From Methylobacterium soli (lineage in GTDB: Bacteria; Pseudomonadota; Alphaproteobacteria; Rhizobiales; Beijerinckiaceae), in assembly GCF_008806385.1 (NCBI RefSeq), contig NZ_VZZK01000027.1:1-64000 (forward strand): DNA of 64,000 nt, in the 5' to 3' direction. The translations under genes and the position numbers were made by a program. The notes beneath the pieces were generated by a model. That model saw only the letters and a program-made list of their open reading frames with translations. It was not told where the DNA came from and did not search any database. Below are positions 36,207 through 45,493 of this stretch, in pieces; positions within the stretch are counted from its first letter, which is position 1; each line of letters starts with the position of its first letter.

Positions 36207-36527
36207 TCACCAGCGGTCGACGCCGTCTTCGTCGTGGTATGCTCGCGCCGGATTGAGGCCGGACGCGAGACGGCTCAGGTCGCCGTCTCCATCGAGATCA
36301 TCGAACCCGCAGTCAATCAGGCTCGCCGACGCGAAGGCCTCCTCCGCTCCCAGGGCGTCGTCCGCGTCGTCGATCCCGCGGAGGAGCGCTTCGAGTTCCC
36401 GGTGGTCGCGCGGGCGGATGCGCCGCCGGTGGTCCCCGGATGCACCGCGGGCACGCCTCGTGGCGAGGGGCGCCCGTCCGGGCTTGTCGGCGGCGGTCAA
36501 AGCGAGCGTAGACTTGCGGATTGCCAT
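36207..36527 (-). CDS. Small acidic hypothetical protein
   Basis: This 106-residue protein has a basic, Arg-rich first half and a strongly acidic second half (GFDDLDGDGDLSRLASG). No family is recognised. AAGGAG lies nine bases before ATG 36527, which supports it as real. It follows the ParA-like gene on the same strand by 67 bases, so the two may be an operon. It converges with tniQ. Confidence 0.6.
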   Translation of the reverse strand: MAIRKSTLALTAADKPGRAPLATRRARGASGDHRRRIRPRDHRELEALLRGIDDADDALGAEEAFASASLIDCGFDDLDGDGDLSRLASGLNPARAYHDEDGVDRW

Positions 36528-36594
36528 CTGACATCACTCCTTGGATCTTGCTGAAGACGGTCGTTTTCGCCGCCACTATGCGGCGCCGCGGCAA

Positions 36595-37494
36595 TCAGGC
36601 GGGGTTGCTTCTGCGGACGGTGGCGGTCCGGTGAACCAGCTGGCGCGCCCGGTCCCGGGGCGGGCATGAGGGACGGATCTCGCGCCGTTGCGCCGACGGC
36701 AGCCGGGTCGGCCGGTCCGGCTCGACGTCACCATGCTCCAGGCTCTCGAAGACGCTGGCGAGCCCGATGAGGCGGTCACTGATTTCCCGGTCGCGCGGCA
36801 GGATGCGGGAACTCATCAGTTGGGTGAGGGTCGCGGCCTCGATGCGCCGGGCGCTTGGCTCTGCGGCGGCCGCCAGGGCGAGTGCGGCGAGGAGGATGCC
36901 GATGCGCCGGTGCTCGGCATTCGGCGAGCCCGTGCATTGGGAACCCTCGTGCCTCCTGTCGAAACGCGGCATCATGACCGGCAAGGCCCGGGCGGCAAAC
37001 GGGAGCGCGGGCCCTTGGGAGGACATCAGCATCGCTTGCGTTCGGAGGACCGTCTGGGAGGAGTAGGCCAGGAACCACGGGACCGCGGTCGCGGCTGGTG
37101 CGTCCCGTGCGTTCAAGTCCAGCGCGAGCCCGTGGGACTTCGCCGGTTCGGGCTCGAAGCGGGCGGAACGCAGGGCACGGGCCGCAGCGGGGTGATCGCG
37201 CCCGACCACGATGGCGACATCAAGCCTGGCCGTCACCGTGCCGTCGCGCAAGGACGCCAGGGGTAGGACCGCGACGGTATCGGCGCCTCCCCGGGCGTCG
37301 TCGAGCAGCCTGCACAGACCCGCCACGTCGGTCCAGGCAACATCGACAGCGAGGCCGTCCCGAGCGCCCAGTTGGTGGGGCGGCAGCGTCGACCCGACGG
37401 CCACCGGCGCGCCAAGTTCCGCGAGGCCGCTCGCAATCATGAGGGCGCTTTCCATGCCCCCGACGTCATCCGAGAAAACACCCAGCCGCATCAT
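36595..37494 (-). CDS. Degenerate ParA/MinD-like protein
   Basis: This 299-residue protein aligns by eye with ParA/MinD NTPases at the start: hydrophobic strand, loop, then the helix ALMIASGLAELGAPVAVG. The deviant Walker A KGGVGKT is replaced by SDDVGGME, so the catalytic lysines are missing. Later strands (LDVAIVVGRD, RALPVMMPRF) also fit. The C-terminal 100 residues are Arg-rich. It is probably not an ATPase, or uses the fold as a scaffold. It resembles the protein at 56162. GGAAGGG precedes ATG 37494. The role is unknown. Confidence 0.6.
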   Translation of the reverse strand: MMRLGVFSDDVGGMESALMIASGLAELGAPVAVGSTLPPHQLGARDGLAVDVAWTDVAGLCRLLDDARGGADTVAVLPLASLRDGTVTARLDVAIVVGRDHPAAARALRSARFEPEPAKSHGLALDLNARDAPAATAVPWFLAYSSQTVLRTQAMLMSSQGPALPFAARALPVMMPRFDRRHEGSQCTGSPNAEHRRIGILLAALALAAAAEPSARRIEAATLTQLMSSRILPRDREISDRLIGLASVFESLEHGDVEPDRPTRLPSAQRREIRPSCPPRDRARQLVHRTATVRRSNPA

Positions 37495-37840
37495 CGTCTC
37501 AGCCCTTCCCGCGGTTGATTCCGTATTTCGAGAACTATCGAATTATATGGCGGGTCTAAGACCTTGTCGATCCGGGCTTGCTGGCAAAGCGCTGGAAAGG
37601 ACAGACTTGGTTACGAAATCCCTGGTGTTCTCGTTCTAAGGGTCTGATGTCGCGCAATTCGCGGTACTAGTACCCTTCCGCCTCGCAGCATAGGGAGCAG
37701 AGGGTGAGCCGTCGCAAGGCACCAAGACTTGCGCCTCACTTCAAAAACTCGTTGCGAGAGCAATTAATCTCGTTGGGCGCGGCGGCGAAGGCGGTCATCG
37801 CGTTGGTAGATGCACTTCCTTCCCGACGGAACGCGCGAAT
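37495..37840. other. Intergenic stretch between the ParA-like and ArsR-like genes
   Basis: A 345-base AT-richer stretch without a supported gene. TTCGA (37527-37531) and TCGAA (37538-37542) form a short palindrome 33 bases upstream of the ParA-like start and may be an operator. Confidence 0.35.
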
Positions 37841-38146
37841 TCAGGCGTCGACGCCTTGACCGACACCGCCGTGAGTTGCGGCCAAGTAGCTCACGAGCGC
37901 CTGCAGCGCGGGATGGATGGCGCGGCAAATCAAAGTAGTACCCCGCCGCTCCTGCGAAGCGAGGCCCGCCTCCATGAGGCGATGCAGATGATGGGATAAG
38001 GTCGAGGCACTCCGGATCCCAGCCTCATCTTGGAGGGATCGGACCGGCATCCCCGACGCCCCTGCACGAACGAGGATGAGGTAGACCTCCAGACGTGTCG
38101 GGCTGCCGAGGGCCTCGAATTGCTTGGCGGCGAGTTCGACGTTCAT
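37841..38146 (-). CDS. ArsR-family winged-helix transcriptional regulator
   Basis: This 101-residue DNA-binding protein has the ArsR/SmtB winged-helix fold: AAKQFEALGSPTRLEVYLIL, the recognition helix region SASTLSHHLHRLMEAGL and a beta-wing (SQERRGTTLICRAI). No cysteine metal motif such as ELCVCDL is present, so it may sense something other than metal, as many short ArsR proteins do. ATG 38146 is preferred over a GTG three codons earlier. It sits alone beside the hybrid kinase on the same strand; the target is unknown. Confidence 0.88.
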   Translation of the reverse strand: MNVELAAKQFEALGSPTRLEVYLILVRAGASGMPVRSLQDEAGIRSASTLSHHLHRLMEAGLASQERRGTTLICRAIHPALQALVSYLAATHGGVGQGVDA

Positions 38147-38212
38147 CGACGGCACATTCGCAGTGCCGGCGGTCCGGTCAAGATCCGGCCTCCAAATAGC
38201 GCCCCCGACTGC

Positions 38213-40357
38213 TTAGGCCGAAAGGCGTGACTTCTTGCGTCCTGATATTGCCTTCATGGCGCGTGCGACTTGCTCGGCCGAGTACGGCTTGCGCACGAGC
38301 TCGAAGCCGTGACTGTCGTCCCGGGCCAGCACGTGGCTGTAGCCGGAGGTAAGGATCACCGGTAGCTCGGGATGGAGTTCCCGTAGCCGCTTGGCAAGCT
38401 CGATCCCGCCCATGCCGGGCATGACCACGTCCGAGAACACCGCGTCGAAGCGGAAAGGCACCGCCTCGATCTCCGCGAGCGCCGCCTCGGCCGACTGCGC
38501 CAGCACGGTGCCGTAGCCGAGGTCGAGCAGGATCTGGGTGCAGAAGCGACCGACCTCGATGTTGTCCTCCACCACCAGGATGCACTGGTCCGCGCCCTCG
38601 ACCTGAGGACCTTCCGGCGCCTCCTCCTTTCTCGCCGCGTTCGCTTCCGCATCCACCCGGGGCAGGTACAGCGTGAAGGTGGTGCCTCGCCCGACGACGC
38701 TCGCCACGTCGACGTCGCCGCCCGACTGCTTGGCGAAGCCGATGACCTGGCTCAAGCCCAAGCCGGTTCCCTTGCCGACCTCCTTCGTGGTGAAGAACGG
38801 CTCGAAGATCCGCTCGATCTGCTCCGCAGCGATGCCGGAGCCGGTGTCGGTGACCGCCACCGTCACGAAATGGTGCGAAGCGCCCGCATGGCCGCGGATG
38901 GCCGGCTTGGACCTGTTGCAGGCGAGGGCGATCGTGAGCGTGCCTTCGCCCTCCATGGCGTCGCGCGCGTTCACCGCAAGGTTCACCAGCGCCGTCTCGA
39001 ACTGGCTAGCGTCGGCCCGCACAAAGCATGAGCTCTCGGGCAACTGCGTCAGGATGCGGATGCGTGCGCCGGTCAGGGAATCGAGCATGCTCGCCACGCC
39101 CGAGAGACGCTCGCCGGCGTCGAACACCTCCGGCTTGAGGGCCTGTCGACGGGCGAAGGCGAGCAGTTGCGCCGTCAGCTTCGCGGCCCGATCCACGGTG
39201 TCGGAGACCGCGTCCATGTAGCGGGTGCGCCGCTCCTCCGGCAGGTCGGGCCTGCGCAGGAAGTCGACCGACGAGCGGATGATCGTCAGCAGGTTGTTGA
39301 AGTCATGCGCGACGCCGCCGGTCAATTGCCCGATGGCCTCCATCTTCTGGGCCTGCACGAGCGCGTCTTGGGCCAGAGCAAGGTCGCGGGTCCGCTCGGT
39401 GACCCGCTGCTCCAGCGTATCGTTCATGCCCCGCAGCACGTCGTGGAGATGCCGGTCGGTGACGGCCCGCCGGTCGACGTTGCGCGCCAGGCGGGTGGTC
39501 AGGCCCGCGAGCCAGAGCGCCAGGACGATGACGAGGAACGCCGTCCCGGTCTCGGCCTCCAGCAGGCCGGCACGGACGGCATGAAGTTCGAGCAGGCCGA
39601 GAAGAAGCGGCGCGAGCACGGCCGCGGGTAGCAGGTGCCGCGTCAGCGCCCCGGCCTCGCCGCCGCCGAGCGCGGTCGCGATCCAAGGCAGGTTGGGTCG
39701 GCTGAGCAGCACGCCGAGCGACAAGGCACCCAAGGTCACGGCGGTGATAAGCGCCATGCGGGAGAACGGTCCGCCCTGGTGGAAGGCGCCGAGGCCGTAG
39801 GCGTAGCCGAGCCCGCCCACCGCCGCGATGACAAAGGCGCCCAGGGCTGCGAGGCTCCCGAGGTGGCGCAGGCGGCGATTGCCGGTATCCTGAAGAAGTA
39901 GGGCCGCAGCGGTTCCGAGGATGCCGGCCGCGGTGGCGAGGGCCATGCCACTGCCGGCCTCCAGCTGGCGGAACACCAGTCGTTGGACCCAATCGTCGAG
40001 GCGGAAGCTGCCGGGGATGAGGTATTGCAGCCCTCCGCCGAGGGCGAGGGCCGCGGCGGCAACGGCAAGCCACCGGCTCGCGCAGCGGCTCGTCTTCGAC
40101 CTTCTCATCCGCGTGGCGAGCAGCAGCGCCGTCCCGAGCAGGAGGCAGGCGAACGCGGTCAGAGCGACCATCGGCGGCTGACCTGGAAGGAGTCTCCGCA
40201 TGGCCGGCACGTCGAGCCGCCAACCGACGAGAACCGTCAGGGACGTGCCGGTTCCGAGAAGGGCGAACGCCCGCGAAATCCATCGGGCCCTGGCGGCGGC
40301 TCGTTTCGGCTTGGACGTCGTCGCGCTGGGGAGGACGGTCCGGACGGGCTCAGCCAT
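38213..40357 (-). CDS. Membrane-bound hybrid histidine kinase
   Basis: This 714-residue sensor kinase has about seven to eight hydrophobic segments between residues 28 and 300, which form an integral-membrane sensory domain. A short coiled coil (DTLEQRVTERTRDLALAQ) leads to HisKA with the phospho-acceptor His in GGVAHDFNNLL. HATPase_c follows (NARDA, DTGSGI, GKGTGLGLS) and then a receiver domain with the acceptor Asp in VFSDVVMPGMGG. The signal is unknown. It lies in tandem with a second hybrid kinase; no separate output regulator is adjacent. Confidence 0.92.
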   Translation of the reverse strand: MAEPVRTVLPSATTSKPKRAAARARWISRAFALLGTGTSLTVLVGWRLDVPAMRRLLPGQPPMVALTAFACLLLGTALLLATRMRRSKTSRCASRWLAVAAAALALGGGLQYLIPGSFRLDDWVQRLVFRQLEAGSGMALATAAGILGTAAALLLQDTGNRRLRHLGSLAALGAFVIAAVGGLGYAYGLGAFHQGGPFSRMALITAVTLGALSLGVLLSRPNLPWIATALGGGEAGALTRHLLPAAVLAPLLLGLLELHAVRAGLLEAETGTAFLVIVLALWLAGLTTRLARNVDRRAVTDRHLHDVLRGMNDTLEQRVTERTRDLALAQDALVQAQKMEAIGQLTGGVAHDFNNLLTIIRSSVDFLRRPDLPEERRTRYMDAVSDTVDRAAKLTAQLLAFARRQALKPEVFDAGERLSGVASMLDSLTGARIRILTQLPESSCFVRADASQFETALVNLAVNARDAMEGEGTLTIALACNRSKPAIRGHAGASHHFVTVAVTDTGSGIAAEQIERIFEPFFTTKEVGKGTGLGLSQVIGFAKQSGGDVDVASVVGRGTTFTLYLPRVDAEANAARKEEAPEGPQVEGADQCILVVEDNIEVGRFCTQILLDLGYGTVLAQSAEAALAEIEAVPFRFDAVFSDVVMPGMGGIELAKRLRELHPELPVILTSGYSHVLARDDSHGFELVRKPYSAEQVARAMKAISGRKKSRLSA

Positions 40358-40457
40358 TCCGGACCGTCCTATGAGATCCCGCCGCGTGTTCGTCCATCGT
40401 CACCCAGTCCTTCGGTCGTTCGGTCGTCACCAGCCCGGCGGAAACCAACCCCATCGC

Positions 40458-43400
40458 CTAGCCCTGCGCGATCATCTCGCGGATGCGCACGCCGAGCGTC
40501 TCGACCACAAACGGCTTGGTCAGCACCGCCATGCCGGGTTCGAGATGCCCGTTGCCGACCACCGCGTTCTCTGCGTAGCCGGTGATGAACAGCACCTTCA
40601 GGTCGGGGCGGTTCACACGTGCGGCGTCCGCCATCTGGCGTCCGTTCATGCCGCCGGGCAGGCCGACGTCGGTGACCAGCAGGTCGATGCGCACGTCCGA
40701 TTGCAGCACCTTCAGGCCCGAGGCGCTGTCGGCCGCCTCGATGGCGGTGTAGCCGAGATCCTCCAGGACCTCGGTGACTAGCATACGCACCGTGGGCTCG
40801 TCGTCGACGACCAGCACCGTCTCGCCCTGCTCGGCGCGCGGCGCCTCCGACAGGCCGGCTAGCGGGTCGGTCTCGGTTGCCCGGCCGTAGTGACGGGGCA
40901 AATAGAGGCACACCGTCGTGCCGTCGCCGACCTCAGAGTAGATCCGCACCTGCCCGCCGGACTGCTTGGCGAAGCCGTAGATCATGGAGAGGCCGAGGCC
41001 GGTACCCTGGCCGATGGGCTTCGTCGTGAAGAACGGGTCGAACGCCTTGGCGATGATGTCCGGGCTCATGCCCGTGCCGGTATCCGTCACGCAGAGCGAA
41101 AGGTACTGGCCCTCCGGGATGTCGTGCTTCTGGGAGGCCCAGCGGTCGAGCCACTTGTTCCCGGTCTCGATGGTGATGCGCCCGCCGTCCGGCATGGCGT
41201 CCCGGGCATTGATGCACAGGTTCAGAAGCGCGTTCTCAAGCTGCGGCGGGTCAACCAGCGCCGGCCAAAGTCCCGACGCGCCGACCACCTCGACCTCGAC
41301 GGCCGGCCCGACCGTGCGCCGGATCAGATCCTCGATGCCGTTCACGAGTGCGTTCACGTCGGTAGGCTTGGGATCGAGCGTCTGCCGGCGCGAGAAGGCG
41401 AGCAGGCGGTGTGTCAGGGCGGCGGCGCGCTTCGAGGCGCCCTGGGCGGCCGACATGTAGCGGTCGATGTCCTTGAGCCGGCCCTGGCTCATGCGCGTCT
41501 GCATCAGCTCCAAGGAGCCCGAGATGCCGGCCAGCAGGTTGTTGAAGTCGTGGGCAAGGCCCCCGGTCAACTGACCGACCGCCTCCATCTTCTGCGATTG
41601 CCGGAGTTGCTCCTCTGCCCGGAGCAGGGCCTCGGCCTGCTCCTTCTCTGCGGTGACGTTGCGTCCCGTGGCGTAGATGAGGTCGCCTTCCGGTGCTGCC
41701 GTCCAGGACAGCCAGCGATAGCTTCCGTCCCTGTGGCGGTACCGGTTCTCGACCCGCGCAAGTTCGGCCCCGATGGCCTCATTGAGGGCGGCGACGGTCA
41801 GGGCGACATCGTCGGGATGGATGAACTCGAAGACGGTCCGGCCGATCATCTCGTCCGGCTGCCAGCCTAGGATGCGCGTCGCCGCCAGGCTCAACGCCTG
41901 GAAGGCTCCGGTAGCGTCGATGACGACCATCAGGTCCTGGGAGACGCTCCAGGTGCGGTCGCGCTCGCGGGTTCGTTCCTCGACGCGGCGCTCCAGCGAG
42001 GCGTTCAGTTCCGCGAGTTCAGCGGCTTGCGACCGGCGCTCGTCGATGTCGGTGTTGGTACCGACCCATTGGAGGATAGCGCCGTCCGGCGACCTGACGG
42101 GCTCGGCCCGAACCAGGAACCAGCGGAAAACGCCGTCGCTGCGGCGGATGCGGAACTCGGTCTCGTAGACCGCGCCGGTCGCCAGCGAACGGGCCCAGGC
42201 CCCTCCGGCCGAAGGAAGGTCGTCGGGATGGACGATGCGGCCCCATTCCGTGGTGCCGTCCATCGAACCGGGCTGGGTCCCCGCGTAGGCATAGGCCTGC
42301 TCGTTGAACCAGTAGAGATAGCCGTCGGGCCGGGCCGCCCAGACCTGGTTCGGGATGGCCTGGGTCAGGACGCGGAACTGCTCCTCGCTGGCGCGAAGGG
42401 CCCGCTCCGAACGCAGGCGCTCCGTCGCCAGCCGGACCCGCTCGGCGACCTCGCGCATCAGCGCGACCTCTGTCTCGCCCCATGAACGAGCGACCGCATG
42501 GTTCACGTACAGGAGCGCGACCGACGAGCCGTGCTCGACCAAGGGCATGTTCACGAACGACAGGGCGCTGATGCCTTCCAAGGCAATAGCGTTGTCCCGG
42601 GTGCGCGGGTCGAGCGTCGCATCGGAAACGATGGCGGTCTCGCCTCGCTTCAAGTCCTCGACGTAGGAGCCGTAATCGCGAAAATGCAGCACGCCCGCGA
42701 GGCTCTCGATGCCTGGGGCGTTCCAGTCGCGCTGGATGGTGATGGTCTCGGCCACCTTGTCGATGACGCCGTATCCCACCCGGCTGACGCCGAGAACCGT
42801 TCCGAGAACCTCGCAGGCCGTGTAGGCGAGTTCGTCGGGGTCCTGGATGTCGCGCAACCGGTCGTTGAGTTCGAGGAGCGTCGTGCGCCGCTTCTCCTCC
42901 TCGCGACGGGCGAGATCGGTCTCGGCCCGTTTAGTCACCTCGCGCACGACGCCGATGGCCCGAACGCATCGCCCCGCCTCGTCGAAGAGGCCCCGCCCCT
43001 TGGAGGCGAGCCAGCGCACGACCTCGTCTTCATGACCGACGATGCGATACTCGACGTCCAGGGGAGCCCTCAGTACAGGGTCGATCATGGCGGCGAGCGC
43101 AGCCATCGTCGCCTCCCGATCCTCGGGGTGTAGCGTTTCCACGAAGGTGGCGAGGTTATAGGCGGCATCCGGCGAGAGGCCGAACATCGGCTTCGTCCGC
43201 GGCGACCAGATCAAGGTGCCGGTCGTGACATCGAGGTCCCAGGTCCCGATCTCGGCCGCCTCGGTGGCGAGGCGCAGGACCGTCTCGCTGAATTGCAGGC
43301 GGTCGGCGCTGGCGGCCTGTTCCGCCGTCAGGAGATCGTTCTCGCCCCTCAGGGCGGTCAACTGCCTCGTGTCGGCGGTGACATCGTACTGGCTCGCGAA

Positions 43401-43832
43401 GAAGTACGCGACCTCGCCCCGGGCGTCCTCGACAGGCGCCAGCAGCAGCTGGTTCCAGAAAGTGGTTCCGTCCTTGCGATAGTTCAGGATCGGCAGCTCT
43501 ATGCCGCGTTGCTCAGTGACGGCGGCCCGGATGCGCGCTACGTCTCGCGGATCGGTCTCCGGTCCCTGCAGGAAGCGGCAGTTGTGGCCGAGGATCTCCT
43601 CCAAGACATAGCCGGTCAGGCGGCAGAATGCGCCGTTGGCGAAGATGATCGGATTGTCGTCCTGCCGGGGGTCCGTGATGATCATCGGCATGCGCGTGGC
43701 ACGCACGGCCGCCGCGAACGGATCGGTGAGCCCGTCTCCACCGGCGACCTCCGAGAGGATGCGATGGGTATCGCGTCGAACGGTGTCCGCCCTGGCCGAA
43801 GGCGTCGTATCTGGTGGGGAGATGCTGTTCAC
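40458..43832 (-). CDS. LOV-PAS-GAF hybrid histidine kinase (blue-light sensor candidate)
   Basis: This 1124-residue cytoplasmic kinase starts with a LOV-type PAS domain (about 36-152). It contains GHNCRFLQG at 82-90, whose Cys85 is the flavin-adduct cysteine of LOV photoreceptors. A PAS domain (190-310), a GAF domain (about 320-470), two more PAS domains (480-750), HisKA (GGLAHDFNNLL), HATPase_c (GTGLGLSM) and a receiver (LLVTDVGLPGG) follow. Light sensing should tune autophosphorylation and phosphotransfer to the fused receiver. The start is GTG. Such kinases are common in plant-surface bacteria. Domain borders are approximate. Confidence 0.92.
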   Translation of the reverse strand: MNSISPPDTTPSARADTVRRDTHRILSEVAGGDGLTDPFAAAVRATRMPMIITDPRQDDNPIIFANGAFCRLTGYVLEEILGHNCRFLQGPETDPRDVARIRAAVTEQRGIELPILNYRKDGTTFWNQLLLAPVEDARGEVAYFFASQYDVTADTRQLTALRGENDLLTAEQAASADRLQFSETVLRLATEAAEIGTWDLDVTTGTLIWSPRTKPMFGLSPDAAYNLATFVETLHPEDREATMAALAAMIDPVLRAPLDVEYRIVGHEDEVVRWLASKGRGLFDEAGRCVRAIGVVREVTKRAETDLARREEEKRRTTLLELNDRLRDIQDPDELAYTACEVLGTVLGVSRVGYGVIDKVAETITIQRDWNAPGIESLAGVLHFRDYGSYVEDLKRGETAIVSDATLDPRTRDNAIALEGISALSFVNMPLVEHGSSVALLYVNHAVARSWGETEVALMREVAERVRLATERLRSERALRASEEQFRVLTQAIPNQVWAARPDGYLYWFNEQAYAYAGTQPGSMDGTTEWGRIVHPDDLPSAGGAWARSLATGAVYETEFRIRRSDGVFRWFLVRAEPVRSPDGAILQWVGTNTDIDERRSQAAELAELNASLERRVEERTRERDRTWSVSQDLMVVIDATGAFQALSLAATRILGWQPDEMIGRTVFEFIHPDDVALTVAALNEAIGAELARVENRYRHRDGSYRWLSWTAAPEGDLIYATGRNVTAEKEQAEALLRAEEQLRQSQKMEAVGQLTGGLAHDFNNLLAGISGSLELMQTRMSQGRLKDIDRYMSAAQGASKRAAALTHRLLAFSRRQTLDPKPTDVNALVNGIEDLIRRTVGPAVEVEVVGASGLWPALVDPPQLENALLNLCINARDAMPDGGRITIETGNKWLDRWASQKHDIPEGQYLSLCVTDTGTGMSPDIIAKAFDPFFTTKPIGQGTGLGLSMIYGFAKQSGGQVRIYSEVGDGTTVCLYLPRHYGRATETDPLAGLSEAPRAEQGETVLVVDDEPTVRMLVTEVLEDLGYTAIEAADSASGLKVLQSDVRIDLLVTDVGLPGGMNGRQMADAARVNRPDLKVLFITGYAENAVVGNGHLEPGMAVLTKPFVVETLGVRIREMIAQG

Positions 43833-44087
43833 GCCGTCGCCCTAAGGGCTGTCGAGCCCGGATGAAAATATTTCATATGGACGGATTCGGTGCCTCACGG
43901 CCAAGGAGCTGGCAAGCGAAACCACCCGCAGGCAGGCGCTACCGAAGGAAGCCTGTCATCACAAGAAAATTGGAAATACTCGGTGGTCGCGGCAGGCAGT
44001 GTGACGTGGGTGCGCAACGCCGAGGCCTGAGGAGCAATGCTGGCAGTCTGGGTTCATATGTGACAAGGCCCGGCGCCCAAGGCTCGG

Positions 44088-44230
44088 TTATGCAGCCGAA
44101 GCTGGCGGGACCGAGCCGTGGGCGCCAGCGGGCACCGGACACCTGCCTTCGACGTCGAGGTGCTCCGCCAGGAAGTCCACGAAGGTGCGGATCTTAGGCG
44201 AGAGTTGGCGGCTGGTCGGGCTCCCGTTCG
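44088..44230 (-). pseudogene. C-terminal relic of a LysR-family regulator gene
   Basis: Read on the minus strand, this piece encodes RQLSPKIRTFVDFLAEHL followed by a short tail and a TAA at 44088-44090. That block matches the conserved C-terminal segment of LysR regulators; the intact neighbour ends with RRITPKLRSFVDF. No upstream continuation survives, so it is a truncated leftover. Confidence 0.55.
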
Positions 44231-44427
44231 GATCACCACGCCGAACCCTATAGCCTCATGGCGATGACCTCTCGGATTGAATTCCGGCAAGGCTAAGTCA
44301 CGATGGCCTTCCGGCCTGTTGGGAAAACCCTGAGGGCACCCGGGGGAAAGCCCTTAGGCGGCACCGAGCACGGCTGCGGGTTCAACGGGCCATCGAAGGC
44401 GTCGACCCGGCTCATGGCGCATGGCTC

Positions 44428-44451
44428 ATGGCTCATGGCGCCATGAGCCAT
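44428..44451. repeat. Perfect 24-base palindrome
   Basis: ATGGCTCATGGC and GCCATGAGCCAT are contiguous perfect complements. CATGG units are also repeated in direct orientation just to the left (44414-44438). It lies 47 bases beyond the LysR stop and could be a 3' hairpin of that gene or a recombination scar. Confidence 0.5.
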
Positions 44452-44498
44452 CAAACCCACGTCGGGTGGTCCATCGGAGCAATACCCATGACGGACCG

Positions 44499-45380
44499 TC
44501 ATCCGAATTGGGCGACCGCAAAATCGACGAAGGAGCGCAGCTTCGGCGTGATCCGGCGGTCTGGCGCGTAGAGGACGTGCATGGGATGGGTCGGGGGCAC
44601 GAAGTCCGGAAGCAGGTGCACCAGCCGTCCAGACGCGAGGTCGTCCCGCACCAACGCCACCGGCTGAAGGAAGATGCCCATTCCTGCCAATGCCAAAGTC
44701 AGCAATGCCTGCCCGTTGTTGGCGACGTGCCGGCAGGGGACGTCGACGGTGACCGGCCCCCCCGGCCCGGAGAAGGACCATCGGTTGCGCGTCGTGCCAT
44801 AGGCGAAGCCGAGGCACTCATGCGCGCGCAGTTCGTCGGGCGTCGCTGGCGCGCCGTGCGCCTCAACGTAAGCGGGGGCCGCGCAGAGAAGCATTTCCAA
44901 AGGTCTCAGTGCCCGGGCGATCAGGCCGCTGTCGCTGAGTGAGCCGACGCGGAAAACCGCGTCGTAACCCTCGTCGACAAGGTCGACAGTTCGGTCCGCC
45001 AGCGTCAGTTCGACGTCGACCTCGGGGTTGGCCTCCAGGTACCCGGGCAGCACCCGGGCGAGCTCGTGGGCGCCGAACGTGACCGGGGCGTTCACCCGTA
45101 TCCGCCCGCGCGGGACCGCACGGCTCTCAGCCGCCAATGCCTCCGCCGCCTCGACCTCGGCCAGGATGGTCCGGACCCGGTCGTGGAAGGCACGCCCCAA
45201 CTCGGTGACGCTCTGGCGACGGGTGGTGCGATTGATGAGCTTGACCCCGAGGTGATCCTCAAGGGTCCGCACGTGCTTGCCGACCATCTGCGACGACATC
45301 GAGAGCGCGTCGGCGGCGGCCGAGAAAGACCCTGCTTCCACGGCCTTGGCGAAGACGGCCATGCTCGCGATACGGTCCAT
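44499..45380 (-). CDS. LysR-family transcriptional regulator
   Basis: This 293-residue regulator has an N-terminal winged helix (MDRIASMAVFAKAVEAGSFS, then the recognition helix SSQMVGKHVRTLE) and a periplasmic-binding-protein-like effector domain. It belongs to the large group that diverges from oxidoreductase genes and controls them. The reductase/dehydrogenase cluster starts 114 bases away in the opposite direction. A palindrome next to its start is a likely binding site. The effector molecule is unknown, perhaps an aldehyde or quinone given the neighbours. Confidence 0.92.
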   Translation of the reverse strand: MDRIASMAVFAKAVEAGSFSAAADALSMSSQMVGKHVRTLEDHLGVKLINRTTRRQSVTELGRAFHDRVRTILAEVEAAEALAAESRAVPRGRIRVNAPVTFGAHELARVLPGYLEANPEVDVELTLADRTVDLVDEGYDAVFRVGSLSDSGLIARALRPLEMLLCAAPAYVEAHGAPATPDELRAHECLGFAYGTTRNRWSFSGPGGPVTVDVPCRHVANNGQALLTLALAGMGIFLQPVALVRDDLASGRLVHLLPDFVPPTHPMHVLYAPDRRITPKLRSFVDFAVAQFG

Positions 45381-45384
45381 GATT

Positions 45385-45401
45385 TGAAACCCGTTGTTTC
45401 A
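45385..45401. promoter_or_regulatory. Likely LysR-type operator
   Basis: TGAAACCCGTTGTTTCA is a perfect 6-bp dyad with a five-base spacer, four bases upstream of the lysR start and within the divergent control region. Palindromes in this position are typical LysR autoregulatory sites. Confidence 0.5.
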
Positions 45402-45493
45402 GGTGTGTGCGCTCGATTGCGATTTATCCCTCATCAGTGAAGGCCCACAACTCCCACCACGCCGCAGGGCAAGGCATCCGGGGAGTTACGACC

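Larger units (their letters stand above)
43833..44498. other. Intergenic stretch holding a gene relic and a palindrome
   Basis: This 665-base stretch lies between the LOV kinase and the LysR gene and holds no intact gene. It contains the tail of a former LysR-type gene (44088-44230) and a perfect 24-base palindrome (44428-44451). This fits past rearrangement. Confidence 0.45.
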
